Assembly: GCF_007655135.1 (NCBI RefSeq)
Contig: NC_045128.1
Span: 3,782,001 to 3,846,000 of the forward strand
Origin: Punica granatum
Lineage: Eukaryota; Streptophyta; Magnoliopsida; Myrtales; Lythraceae
Reading direction: 5' to 3'
Length of the DNA: 64,000 bases
The notes beneath the pieces are model-generated. The model ran no database searches and was not told the DNA's origin. It was given only the letters and a program-made list of their open reading frames with translations. How positions within the stretch are numbered: the first letter of the stretch is position 1; every line of letters starts with the position of its first letter. This document shows positions 34,556 to 45,926 of this stretch, one piece after another. A program made the translations under genes and the position numbers.

Positions 34556-35204
34556 TAATATTACTCTAGGTAGGGCCAGGACCACGTGATCTGTGCTGAA
34601 CCCAGTAGGATGAAGTTCTGAGACTCACCGAATCATCGCCTCCTCAGGTGACCAAAAGGCAATGCCCATACTTGTATATGTAAATAGCCTTACTTTTCAT
34701 TTCTTGGTGCTGGTGGATTCTTACATTATTAATTAGCTATCTTATATTATATATATATTAATTTAAAGTATTTTATCGAGAGTCATCCATCCAGGTTATG
34801 AGTAGTTAGACTCTTTAGGTTGCTTCACAGCTCCACAGGTTTCAATAGGTAACTCTCCGCTCAAGATTATTCGATTCTTCGCATCCCTTATATTAATATT
34901 CACATTAATTTTAGATTCTTCAAAAATATTCTCTAATTATTCTAGTTTTCTTAAACATCCAAAGATTTTCTTGATAATATCATCATTTACCGAAATCACA
35001 TTAATATTTACATTAATCTTAGATTTTTCGAAATATTCTATAAGAATTCTATTTTTCTTAAACATTCAAAAATTTTCTTGATACTGTCATCATCCACCGA
35101 AATCTCCCAGCCCCAAGAAGCCTCCTCCCTCGATCTCCTTTGGTCACTTGCACCATCTTTCTGTTTCCTCATTCTCAATCATAGATAGATTGTTATTGTA
35201 AATA

Positions 35205-35436
35205 TCTATTATATATATAATTGAAGTAGATTTCCTCGAACTAGAGCCCTCCATTCAATTTACGAGACCTTTTCACCTAGAATTTTTGAGCGTTCCTATT
35301 GACTTCATTAATTTCAATTTTGCATTTTTCTATGAAAATTCTCTCCTGTCATGCACAAGACGAAATTGTGTTTCGACAAATTGTAAAAAATTCAAACAAC
35401 CGCTACACCCCCGCAAAGCGTGGGTTTCAAGACTAG
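35205..35436 (+). mobile_element. Complete miniature Helitron (232 bp)
   Basis: The 5' end TCTATTATATATATAATTG at 35205 is of the Helitron TC type. The 3' end has a GC-rich hairpin (CCCCGC-AAA-GCGTGGG, 35409-35424), a 9-base spacer and CTAG at 35433-35436. The element sits between A (35204) and T (35437), the canonical Helitron insertion site. There is no coding capacity. Confidence 0.75.
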
Positions 35437-35679
35437 TTATATATATATTTGATGTTTCATACAAAAGAGGAAGAAGAAGGGAATAGGTAACTATGCATAC
35501 CGGCCTTTGTACTCCCATCAAAGTCCAATGCAATCGCACGACTACAAATAGGAAGATCACCTTATACTTGTTTCAATTTTAAAATAAGTCACATTATATT
35601 AATATGTTAATGTACAATATTACTAATGTCCATTCTCATACTTCGATTGTATGAAAATCTTAGTTGTCGATAAAAAGAG

Positions 35680-35718
35680 TTTTTGGAGACCCGTGGCAAA
35701 GCGCAGGTTCCTTCCTAG
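35680..35718 (+). mobile_element. Second Helitron 3' terminus
   Basis: CCCGTGGCAAAGCGCAGG followed by TTCCTTC and CTAG (35715-35718) before a T mimics the Helitron 3' end at 35436, with an imperfect stem. No matching 5' end was identified. It may be a truncated relative of the neighbouring element. Confidence 0.4.
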
Positions 35719-35908
35719 TTTATATTAATTTGAGATTATTTGAATTTCTAGGTATATCTAATGTAGACGGTTAATAATTGCGTATAATTAATTAACATTA
35801 ACGGTACCAAATGCTTGAGAAATTTTCATTTCACCAAATAGGCATATACGGCAGAATTCAGTGATTGACTCAGTAATTATATATTAATTTTATATAGATA
35901 GTGCCAAG

Positions 35909-35934
<26 letters not shown>
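35909..35934. repeat. (TA)n microsatellite
   Basis: A run of about 13 TA units lies in gene-free DNA. Confidence 0.9.
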
Positions 35935-35939
<5 letters not shown>

Positions 35940-36727
35940 TTGTGCATTATCCTCATTTCCTTCATTTATTTTAGTCTTGTGAAAGTTTTATTATGACCAA
36001 AATCAACTGTTTTGACAAGGTGGTTAATGTTGTTCGATGACTTTTTTTTTTATCCCTTACGCGCCATGAGTTGGAATAAATGACGCTTATGCGTGGGATA
36101 AATGCTTATGCAATAAATTAAACTTTTGCTTGGATGCTATGGAATCGCTTATTTACACGAATGACGTGGTTTATTATTTATCACGCAGTGACTAAAATAA
36201 CAATACATGCATGCATGTAAACAAAGAAATATAGCATCATGGCATTTCTTTGATGAAAGGTGTAAAATATAAATGTTCATGTACGTAAGAAATATATGGG
36301 GTCACAAGGAGAAATAGGCCTACCAAAACTTCAAGATATGCTTTATGATGTCCGAATTTTTTTTTTCCTTTGTGTTATTATAATTTATCATTTTATGGGT
36401 AAATACTTCTTCCTTATTTTTTCGAAAGAGTAAATACAAAATATCAATCATCCCATCTTAGACTGCAATGATTTTTCAAACAGTATAATCGGGCCCTCCA
36501 TATTTCAATAATACAGATGATGATTGATCAAATTTGATTAGACACGAAGTCCATGAGATGATTGTACCCCCAAGTTGAATTTACTTGATTGAGTGTAGTT
36601 TCTATTCTAGGTTTTTTTCTTTTCTTTTCTTCTTTATTACTTTTTTGCATTTATTAGAAACAAAATTATATTTTTGGTTCGAAAAACAGGTCACAGTGGA
36701 TAAAAAGAGGCCTCAAAGAAGATTGTT

Positions 36728-36921
36728 ATGGTGCTTTTGTTTTAAAGTTACAGTAACTTTGATTTTGATTGTGAAAAATGACAAATGATTGTATAGTGTG
36801 TTGAGTTAAAGTTAAAATTAAAATTTTTGACTTGAAAAATGTATATTTTTGTTGTGTAGTGTGTTGAGTTAAAGTTAAAGTTAAATTTTTTGTAATTTTA
36901 ACTGCGAAATCAAACAGAATA
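36728..36921 (-). mobile_element. MITE, family A copy 2
   Basis: Read in reverse complement, it repeats the order of copy 1 at 26969-27220: CTGTTTGATTTCGCAG end, TTTAACTTTAACTCAACACA, ACACAACAAAAATA, then CACAATCAAAATCAAAGTTA. The shared internal text shows both copies belong to one family. Confidence 0.5.
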
Positions 36922-38445
36922 TTATGAGTTTAATTCATAAGTTTAGCGGCTTACGAGATTTTCTAAACCTTAAGAGACATTAAAAATTATATTGAAAATA
37001 AAACTACGCATATATACTTTTAACTTAGATAGTTTGTCGTGAAAACGGTCTTACATATTTGAGTTGATTGGCTGTTAAATTGATTGCATCGATCTCTTTC
37101 CATACTTCCTTCTTTTTAAGACTATGTATCACTTGTGATCTTCAGTGTAAAAATATAATTCGAGGAAAATTACGATTATTATTTCTACGTCATCGATAGG
37201 TTGACTTACGAATCCCTTTGCTTCCTTTCAAAATGTATCGTCATCATGCTTATTGCTTTTTGATAAGTTGAAGGTTGACTTTTTGGATGGCCGTGGTTTT
37301 CTGAATTAACCCAGGCTCAAGGATGGAACTATGGAAGGAGGCCTCATGGAGTGATTGCAAATACTTGTCATTCTAAATGGCTCATATTTAATCAAATTCA
37401 AAAGACACGGATCAGTGGGATCTCTACGGAAATTTCTTTTGGTTAATAATCATCAAATTTATATAAGATGAACTAGTATAGACAACTGAAAAATATTATT
37501 CATTAAATTCTATACGTAATTTGCATTTGCAAAATTATATGTATAGTCAGTTTGCACTAAATACTATTGTTTTTTGTTGAACGTAGCGCGTCCGACTTGA
37601 TGTTAGCTCGATCAAAGCACATTGTTTTCTTCATAACATAGTCAAAATAAATCTTTCATATTTAAATGGGCTAAGATTGAATTAAACACATCTAGAAACA
37701 TGAGGCTTGGAAAAGAAAAACTATGTCCCACATAATAAATTTTAAGGTTATGGAATATTTGCAAATGGGGGCCACTGATTTATACAAAATGACCCAACCG
37801 AAAGTGAAGCCCTTTTTCAACATGGTGAGGTGTCTCCTGTTTAAGTATTTCTTTATTTATTATTTATATGTTTGAATGGCCATATAATAAAGTAAATATT
37901 ATTTTATAAGAGATATTGATTGAATAATTTATATGTACTATTTGTACAGTTGAAGTCCAACTATAAAGTCTTACTACATTCCAAATGAAGTCTATGTTCC
38001 TGCATGAGGAGCTATGGATAAAAGTCTGAATCGAATATCTTATGCAATCTAACCAGCACACTTTTTGTTCCACTGGAGCACGTGCCTCCTGTTGGAATTT
38101 GAATATTCTCTCCTATTCCCTCATAATTAAAATAACAAAAAAAGGACGTGTAGTATAGAACACACGCCTATGCGAGATAATTAAAAAGCTTCGAATTCAT
38201 TTTTTGTTAATAGGTTATTTGTGTCCTTTATTTATATTTATATTTTATATAGATATTAAGGGCTTTTTTGTAATGGAGAAAAAAAAAGAGAAGTTAAATA
38301 ATTAACAAGAGATATCAGTAGTAGATATCTTGAGTATATATACATGTATATATAGTATGTGCTTCACTGGCCAGAGCCCAAAAAAAAAAAGTATGTGTTT
38401 CACCGCTTCTTCAAGTGTGTGGGAACTACTTAAAAAGTTACTTCT

Positions 38446-38790
38446 GTTTAGTTTTCGAGTTAGATAAGTGATCCAATTCAATTTGATTTTGTGTAATGAT
38501 TGTAAAAGTTGATAAATATATTGATATATGAGTATACATATATGTATATATAGATATGAAAGTAGATAGGATATTTATTAAATTGATTTTAAAAAAAATT
38601 ATGAAAAATTATGAGTGGAAAAATATTATTAAATAGAAGGCTGAAATGGTTAGGAAAAAGTATGAATGAGAGAGTATTTTTAAATGGAAGAAAATGAAAA
38701 AAATATTATTATTATATTATTAAATTTAGAAAAAAAATAGATTTGAATTGCATAGAGTTGGATTATGATCTAAAAAAACAAAGCCTAATC
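38446..38790. mobile_element. hAT-like MITE, family B copy 3 (degenerate)
   Basis: It begins CTGTTTAGTTTTCGAGTTAG and contains the same AT-rich internal pattern (ATGATTGTAAAAGTTGATAA; GAATGAGAGAG) seen in the other family B copies. The right end near 38785 is poorly conserved. Confidence 0.3.
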
Positions 38791-39499
38791 ACCAGTAAAA
38801 CCATCTATACAGTTGTGCATGGGAAGAATTTTTTTCAATGATATTACCTTATCGTGCCATTTGTATGGCTTGTGTAACCGGATTGACATGTCCTATAGAT
38901 TTACAGGGTGATGAAGTAGACTGTGAGAATTAGTCGATGAAACCTAAAACCCTTGTTATCCATAAAAAAAAATATTTGGTTATTGGAAAAATTTTACTAT
39001 ATTATCCTTAAGTATAATTTCATGAGATAGGAATCACGTAACATTTTCTCACGTATGAGCAACTTCGAATTTGTTGCCTTATAATAGCTTTGTGAGGTCT
39101 AGATATAGGAAAAGATGATGTATTGGAGTTTCACATGCTTTTTAGTGCCTTAATAGTGAGATTATGTTTAAGAAGAGAAATTCAAATTAATTGCATAAAT
39201 TAATTGTATTTTACATTTCGCGATAATTTTCTATTTTTCCGTAAAATTGACACCGCCAAAGTTTTGGATTTAATATTTATAATGCATTTGTAGTTTGAAG
39301 GTACGTAATTTTTTCGGTGTTTACTGTGATATAGTTTTGATGGTATATATGATATATAGTACATAGCTTCTCTTTCACAATCAACCATTAATGGATAGTA
39401 TAATTTGGTTACCGATATATATGAGGAATATCTTTCTTTGGCATTCCTTCGTGTAAGATAATTGATGCAGCCTTGTTAAAAGCATACAAATTAATAACA

Positions 39500-39850
39500 T
39501 TGCATTTGATAACGAAGTTAAGTTTGATTTAATTTAATTTAGCTTGATTTGATGGGATGAATGTAAGAGTAATTGGAAAATGTATGTGAGAAAATTTTAA
39601 AAAGAAAATAAAAAAGTAATGATTATATTATTGAATTGAAGAAAAAACATTAAAATTAAGAAATAAATATTAGATAGTTGAGAGAATTTATTATTAAAAA
39701 ATTAATTGTAATAATAGATAAGAAAAAGTATGAGAAATAATTTGAAGGAAAATATAGAAAATTAATAATTGTGTTGTTAAAATGAAAGAAAAGTAAAGTA
39801 AAATCCTAAAATCCTAAAATTAAGTTGATTTTGATTTTGTAAACAAATAC
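39500..39850. mobile_element. hAT-like MITE, family B copy 4 (degenerate)
   Basis: It carries the family's internal motifs (AATGATTATATTATTGAATT; TAGTTGAGAGAATTTATTAT) and ends near TTTTGATTTTGTAAACAAA. The ends are decayed. Confidence 0.3.
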
Positions 39851-40339
39851 AACAGTGGTATTGTTCTCGGCAAAAAAAAAAAAGAAGTGGTACTATTCGA
39901 CCGTTGGGTAAATAGATAGCGACAAACAAGAGGGAAAAAGAAATTCACCTTGCTAGTTAGGAAAAGCAACGCGGTCGCATGTGAAATGCTAATGCGCAAC
40001 CCCAGCTAATATATGTACAACCCTATTTCTAGCCGCGGGCTACCGAATTCGCATTATGCAATTGGGAACATTTGAATCCTCCGATGTAATGCCTTATTTA
40101 TCGAGCGACTGCGATCGAAAATATTTCACTGTTATGATTCCTTATTGAAATCCATGTAATTAACTGCATCAAACCCACTAATTTTTTTCTTTTTGTTTTT
40201 TTTTTGGTGAAACCCTCTAATTTAAACTCATATTAGACACATAGTAGTGTATGTGTTTCATATAAACATCTAAGATATACATATACATATATATATATAT
40301 ATATGTGGGTGTATGGTGCGCCGGATGCATGTAAAGATG

Positions 40340-40389
40340 GTCTACTCCAAGCTGCCTGCTTCGCCACGAAGCAAATGATCGGAGTAGAC
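40340..40389. ncRNA. Compound hairpin, possible structured RNA (function unknown)
   Basis: GTCTACTCC (40340-40348) pairs exactly with GGAGTAGAC (40381-40389). Inside, GCTTCG (40358-40363) pairs with CGAAGC (40367-40372) across a CCA loop, giving a two-level stem. It lies in a GC-rich patch (about 40315-40500) within very AT-rich DNA. No known RNA family was recognised. Confidence 0.3.
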
Positions 40390-40558
40390 GCTTGGTCATT
40401 GGGTGGTGGCGTAAAGGGCCAAAAATACGGCGCTGCGGCGTAGCATATGACACACCAAAAGCTCCATTTGGACAGGACACGTCTCTTTCCTCCTTTCATA
40501 TTTGTATGAGTAAGCAATCGCAATTGACAAACAAATAGTGGAATTTTGGAAAAAAAAT

Positions 40559-40924
40559 GGGTAAATTACAAAAAAAAATCCAAATTTTGTAAAATATCTC
40601 AATTTTGTCCTAAATTTTGTTTTGTAACAAAAAAAACCATAAGTTTTCTAAAATGTCTCAAAAATGACCTCCGTTATAACTTCCGTCAATTTTTGCTGCT
40701 GATGGTGGGTCCCTTTAACAGTCCACGTAGGTCACACGTAGGCTAGTGGGTCCTTTTAACAGTCCACGTAGGTCACACGTAGGCAAAAATTGACGGAAGT
40801 TATAACGGATGTCATTTTTGAGACATTTTAGAAAACTTATGATTTTTTTTGTTACAAAACAAAATTTAGGACAAAACTGAGACATTTTACAAAATTTGGG
40901 TTTTTTTTTTTTTGTAATTTGTCC
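40559..40924. mobile_element. Mutator-type foldback MITE with 9-bp target duplication
   Basis: The arms at 40559-40696 and 40783-40924 are near-complete reverse complements (for example TGACGGAAGTTATAACGG against CCGTTATAACTTCCGTCA). The nine bases AAAAAAAAT flank both sides exactly (40550-40558 and 40925-40933). The loop consists of two 41-bp near-identical units starting at 40705 and 40746 (GTGGGTCC...CACACGTAGG). There is no coding sequence. Confidence 0.85.
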
Positions 40925-41498
40925 AAAAAAAATATCGATTAATAACTAATCATGCTCATAGCTGAAAATACGTGTGACCATTGTGGGGGCAAATTTCTGA
41001 TTTTCAGATATTTTGCTTGAGAATTACCCAAAAAAGTGACCTAGTATACTCACCCAATATTTACTTGGAGTCTTGCTCTCATTGCAACAGCTTTTATTAT
41101 GGGTCCACAACCTTCTTTCCTCTATGATAGGTGGGACCTATTGAATAGTTGTTAAGATGATTTCAGTGGATAAATATTCAGCTATGGATTGGGACGGGCA
41201 TAATTCTCGATCAGACGTCGTACTTATATTTGTCGGCCATAATTATTCGAAAATCTTACCGTAAAAATAAAATGAAGCGAAAGCTTAGGTGGTGCTCCTG
41301 ACAACTAAGCTTAGAACTCGGAGTAAAAGCCAATAATTGAGGAGAGATGATCGGCCTTGAGTGAATCGGGCAAAAGTTGATCACCCATTTTAAGAAATCT
41401 ACGAGATGTAAAAGTGGAGAAAGATTGAAGATCGAATAGACTTGAAAGGTGGGATTATGGTTGATGACGTTGGTTGATGGAGCTTATAAGAAAAAATA

Positions 41499-41757
41499 GA
41501 CTATTACTGTTACCCTCTACTTAACTATTTTTGCTCCCAATAGTTCCAAACGTTGGCATTCAATCTAATATTTATATCCTTCCGTTAACATTCGTGATGA
41601 AAAATTTATGGACGACATTATATGTCATGCCACTTTTCTATCACGGGATGATATAAATATTAGACGAAATGTCAATGTTTGTGACTAACTGATAGTATAA
41701 ATATGTCAAGACAAAAAACGATTATAAATGAATAAATGAAAGGCGATAGTGGTAGTC
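41499..41757. mobile_element. Small MITE with TA flanks
   Basis: The end GACTATTACTGTTACCC at 41499 is inverted at 41757 (GGCGATAGTGGTAGTC). Longer internal arms (about 41547-41580 and 41651-41684, sharing TCTAATATTTATATC) also pair. TA dinucleotides flank both ends, consistent with a mariner/Stowaway-like insertion. Confidence 0.5.
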
Positions 41758-41759
41758 TA

Positions 41760-42844
41760 GTATATAAGAAAATATGGATGAAATAAAAATTATTATCAAA
41801 TCAAATTTAGAGGGGGAAAGGAAGTCAATGAATGCTACTACAAAATATGTCAAACAGAAGAAGTAGGGGGAGAAGTCCATTTCTTCAGATTTAGGTCCCA
41901 ACTCCAGTCACCGTCCAATCCCAACTCCAAATTGCTTTATTCTTTATTTATTAAATTAAATAAATATTAATGAATTAAACTAACCGACCAAATCCCATAA
42001 AGCTTCTTCCGCTTCCTCTTTTATTTTTGGTAATTACAACCAGAATTCCATAATTAAAGGCCTCTGGCTGGCCTCTTTGATTACTAATTTTTAATTTTTT
42101 TTTATAAAGGACTTGGAGCATTACCCATTTCCCCTTTTTCTTTTCCTCATCTTTTTCTTCCAAAGAAACTTGCAAGCTCCATTTTCAAAATTACCTACCA
42201 TTAGATAAAACACCGAGACAACAAAATTATAAAAGTGAAAATGTATCGTGAAATGTTAACTTTTTTGATTACACGTTATAAGAAAGTGATGAGAGGAACT
42301 GTATTACGAAAAAAGATTTATTTTATCTATAAGTTATACAGTAATATAAAAACCGTCAAAATATTTCTCGTGATTGAATATGTTACACTTCGGAAAGAAA
42401 GACCTAGATCAAACTAATCAATGGACTCCGTATTGGTCCTCGCATGTTCTACCGTATGCATGTATAGTCAAATCTTTCGAAGACAAAATGCTTGCATTTA
42501 TATATACTCATTAAATAGCTATATTTATTAAATTTTAGTTAAAGCCAAAAAAAAATCGACATTAAATGCTTGGATTTCGATTATTCTCTCTTTACCCAAA
42601 GTATTTATTTATTTAAAAACTTATTAAAAATAAAAATAAAAAAGAGAAATTCATCTTCTTCTTCGTCTCCTTCTTCCTCCCTCTCTCTCTCTCTCTGCAA
42701 CATCCCGACGAGACTCGCCGCACTGGCATAAGATTCCTCCCCCCTCTCCCCCCCCCCTCTCTCTCTCTTCCCTTTCCCTCTCTCTCTCTCAAACTCCCCA
42801 GAAAGCAAGCAGCTGTCTTTCTCTCTCTACTTCACACCACCGCC
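41760..42844. other. Promoter and 5' leader of the DUF630/632 gene
   Basis: AT-rich up to about 42660. Then CT-rich stretches (42676-42695 and 42748-42790) typical of plant leaders lead to the gene. No separate gene is visible. Confidence 0.5.
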
Positions 42845-42904
42845 ATGGCTTTCCACCGCGGAGCTTCTGCACTGCCCGAGGGAAGCACACCACCCCAGAT
42901 ATAA
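42845..42904 (+). promoter_or_regulatory. Upstream open reading frame (19 codons) in the leader of the DUF630/632 gene
   Basis: ATG at 42845 opens a 19-residue frame (MAFHRGASALPEGSTPPQI) ending at TAA 42902-42904, 48 bases before the main ATG. If it lies in the transcript it would be expected to reduce translation of the main frame. Confidence 0.5.
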
Positions 42905-42952
42905 GTGCTTCAGTGGTCCTCTGCTTTTACCGTTTGTTACTTCTCCGCTGTC

Positions 42953-45926
42953 ATGGGTTGCGCCACCTCGAAACTCGACGACCTCCCCGCGGTGGCTCTC
43001 TGCCGGGACCGCTGCGGCTTCCTCGACGAGGCAATCCGCCAGAGGTACGCCCTCGCCGAGGCCCACGTCGCCTACACGCGCTCCCTCGCGGCCGTCTCCC
43101 GCTCCCTCCACCACTTCCTCGAGCACAGTGGCGTCGCCGATTCGGGCCACATTTCGTCCCCGGTGCTGGATTTGCCACCCAAGGGCAAGGGAGGCGAAAC
43201 GGCAGTGACCTGCCCTGCTTCTGAAGAGGCCGTCGTACACGGCGGGGACTCCCTCTCGGACTCCGGCTCCCACCTGAACTTCCACTACGACACCGACGAG
43301 TCCTCTTCGTCTCTGCACCCTCACAGCGGGCACATGTATATCAGCACCGACCATGAGGATGGCGCGTTGAGCTCGTTCCAAGGTGGGGTCTTGCACATGA
43401 ACTACATGCAGAGCAGGGCAGCCCCATCTCGCGTCGTCTATGAGCAGAGGCCTCCGATGATGAGTGAAGGGACTGTCCGCTACTTCGGTGAAGAAGAAAA
43501 ATCCTCCCTTTACTATCCCTTCTCATACCATGAGGCCAATGTGTATCCCAACAGCGGCGCAAGCTCTTATCTTGACCCCTTCTATTCGAGTCCGCCGCCA
43601 AATTACGGATCTTCGTCTGCAGCCTCCTCGTCGAGACCGCCACCTCCACCGCCTCCCCTTCCCCGAGCTTCAGCGTGGGACTTCTTGAACCCTTTTGAGA
43701 CCTACGACAATAAGTACGATTCGCAGTATTCTTCAAGCAGTCGGGACTTGACGGAGCTGAGGAAAGAGGAAGGTATACCTGATTTGGAGGATGAGCATGA
43801 GGTAATGGTGAAGGAAGTGGATGGGGATCATCTGGAGTTTGGTGATGTTGGGCACAGCAAACCTGTAGATGCTGATGTGGTTGCTCATGATCCTGAAGAT
43901 AGTAAAGTTCAAGGGGAGGCCTCAGTTTCCGAAACTGGGTCTAGTGGCGTTTCAGTGGATTCCGATTCGGTGGAGTACGAGGTGCATGTTGTGGAGAATG
44001 AGGTTCATGGTAGCGAGCCTAAGTCTAGTAATGGAGGTGGCAGTGCGATGGGGCCTAAAGTTTATCGAGGTCTTTCTGAAGTGGTGAGGGAAATTGAGGT
44101 TCAGTTCGAGAGAGCATCTGAATCAGGGAACGAGATCGCCAAGATGCTTGAAGCAGGAAAGCTTCCTTATCACCGTAAACATCATCAAGGTAATCTTATT
44201 TCAGATACGAGCCCTCTGAACTGGGGAATTTGTTCGTCATAATGATCTGGTTGTCTTTGTTTTTATTTTGGTGTAGCAGTCACTTCAAAGTTGGTGCTTA
44301 CGGGTACTCCGTCCACAGTGTCTTCAGAGCCTTCCACATCCGGTACCGAGCCGCCTTCCTCCTTTGAGGGGACTGGACCTGCCCAGTTGGGCTTTGAGGA
44401 AGAGGTGGGAATGAAGTCTGGAAATCTTTCTTCTACGCTGCAGAAGTTGTACCTTTGGGAGAAGAAGCTATACAATGAAGTGAAGGTACATCTATCTTCA
44501 CCCAAGTTGTCTTCTAATTGTCTTTCTTAGTGGTGTTGTATGCAGATTATTTTTTTCTTTGGGGAAACTAAGGTGGTCATACCATGACGTAGACAATAGC
44601 CTCCCAAATGCTGCAGGATGAATTTTCGATGTCTGTTGCATAATGGAACTATGTTGTATGATCCTTCTATATGGCAGTGGATTAGGAACGCCCTGCCCAT
44701 GTTTTGTTTTTGTGTTTTGGATGCGGGTTTGTTATTTTTATGTTTCATCGACTGTTTCTTTTGTGTCGCAATTCATGCGAAAACCTCTTCTTCTCTTTGC
44801 AGGCTGAGGAGAAGATGCGTGTAGTTCATGATAGGAAGGTTGAGAAGCTAAAGCGATTGCATGAAAGGGGTGCTGAGGCTCACAAAATGGAGTCGACTAG
44901 AGCAGTTGTCAGAACCCTCTCTGTTAAGATAAGGATGGCAATTCAGATTGTTGACAAGATATCTATCACAGTAAATAGGATCAGAGATGAAGAACTTTGG
45001 CCGCAATTGAAAGAATTAATCCAAGGGTATTTAGTGTTACAACTTGTCCTCTACTGATCTTTTCTGGCTATTGTTTTGTTTACTCTCATCATGATCTTTG
45101 TGACTTTTATCAGACTGCTGAGTTTTGGTTCCAGACACGAATTTACCTTTGTTGTGTGTTTTGAGCTTTGCGTGATACATGACCTGTTTGTTTCAGTTTA
45201 ACGAGAATGTGGAAGTCCATGCTTGAATGCCATCGAAGTCAGTGCCAAGCAATGAAGCAAGCTCGGAGCTTTGACCCCATAGGATCTGGGAAAAAACTGG
45301 GCAGTGCTCATATGGATGCCACTTTACAGTTTGAGCGAGAACTTCTTTATTGGACTGAGCGATTCTCAATGTGGGTGAGTGCTCAGAAGGGCTTCGTCAG
45401 GGCTTTGAACAATTGGCTTCTAAAATGCCTTCTCTATGAACCTGAAGAAACCCCTGATGGCATCGTTCCCTTTTCACCGGGTAGGATTGGTGCTCCTCCC
45501 GTGTTTGTGATCTGCAATCAGTGGTCTCAGGCTTTGGATGAAATCCGCGAGATGAAAGTGATTAGTTCATTGCATGTTTTTGCCACGAGCGTTTTCCAGC
45601 GGTGGGAGAGGGACAAGGTAGAAATGCAGCAGATGATTGTGGCGGATAGGGACTTGGAGAGGAAAGTTAGGGATGAAGACCAGAAAATACAGAAGGAGAT
45701 TCATGCGCTCGAGAAGAAGATGGTTTTGGTGTCAGGAGAAGGTGAGACACTCTCAGCAAGTGGGCGTCTTGTGTACCAGAGTGATGTGAGTGGTTACAAC
45801 TTCCAAGCTAGTTTGCAGAGAATTTTTGAAGCGATGGAGAGTTTCACAGAGCAGTCCGTGAGACTATACGAGGAACTCTTGGAAAGGAGTGCACAACAGG
45901 CTAACTCGGGAGCACAAGAGGATTAA
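42953..45926 (+). CDS. DUF630/DUF632 protein, ROLLING AND ERECT LEAF 2-type
   Basis: This is a plant-specific protein with an N-terminal DUF630 and a C-terminal DUF632. Relatives include rice REL2 (leaf shape) and Arabidopsis NRG2 (nitrate signalling). Exons 42953-44189, 44277-44485, 44803-45026 and 45197-45926 give 799 residues in one frame. MGCATSKLDDLPAVALCRDR is the conserved start, and Gly2/Cys3 fit N-myristoylation and palmitoylation at the plasma membrane. A proline stretch followed by RASAWDFLNPF lies at about 228-250. An acidic region follows, and DUF632 starts near 370 (YRGLSEVVREIEVQFERASE) and runs to WKSMLECHRSQ and NNWLLKCLLYEPEETPDG. The C-terminus is coiled-coil-like. ATG 42953 is used because the frame above it opens only with GTG. 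Intron 1 ends in TAGCAG, a tandem acceptor. The molecular function is not established. Confidence 0.93.

Noticed and set aside
42951..43178. GC-rich open frames in other frames and on the opposite strand of the DUF630/632 first exon (including a 189-codon minus frame at 42827-43396)
   Set aside because: They are shadows of a GC-rich real exon with a conserved MGC start; the sequences are low complexity and resemble no family.
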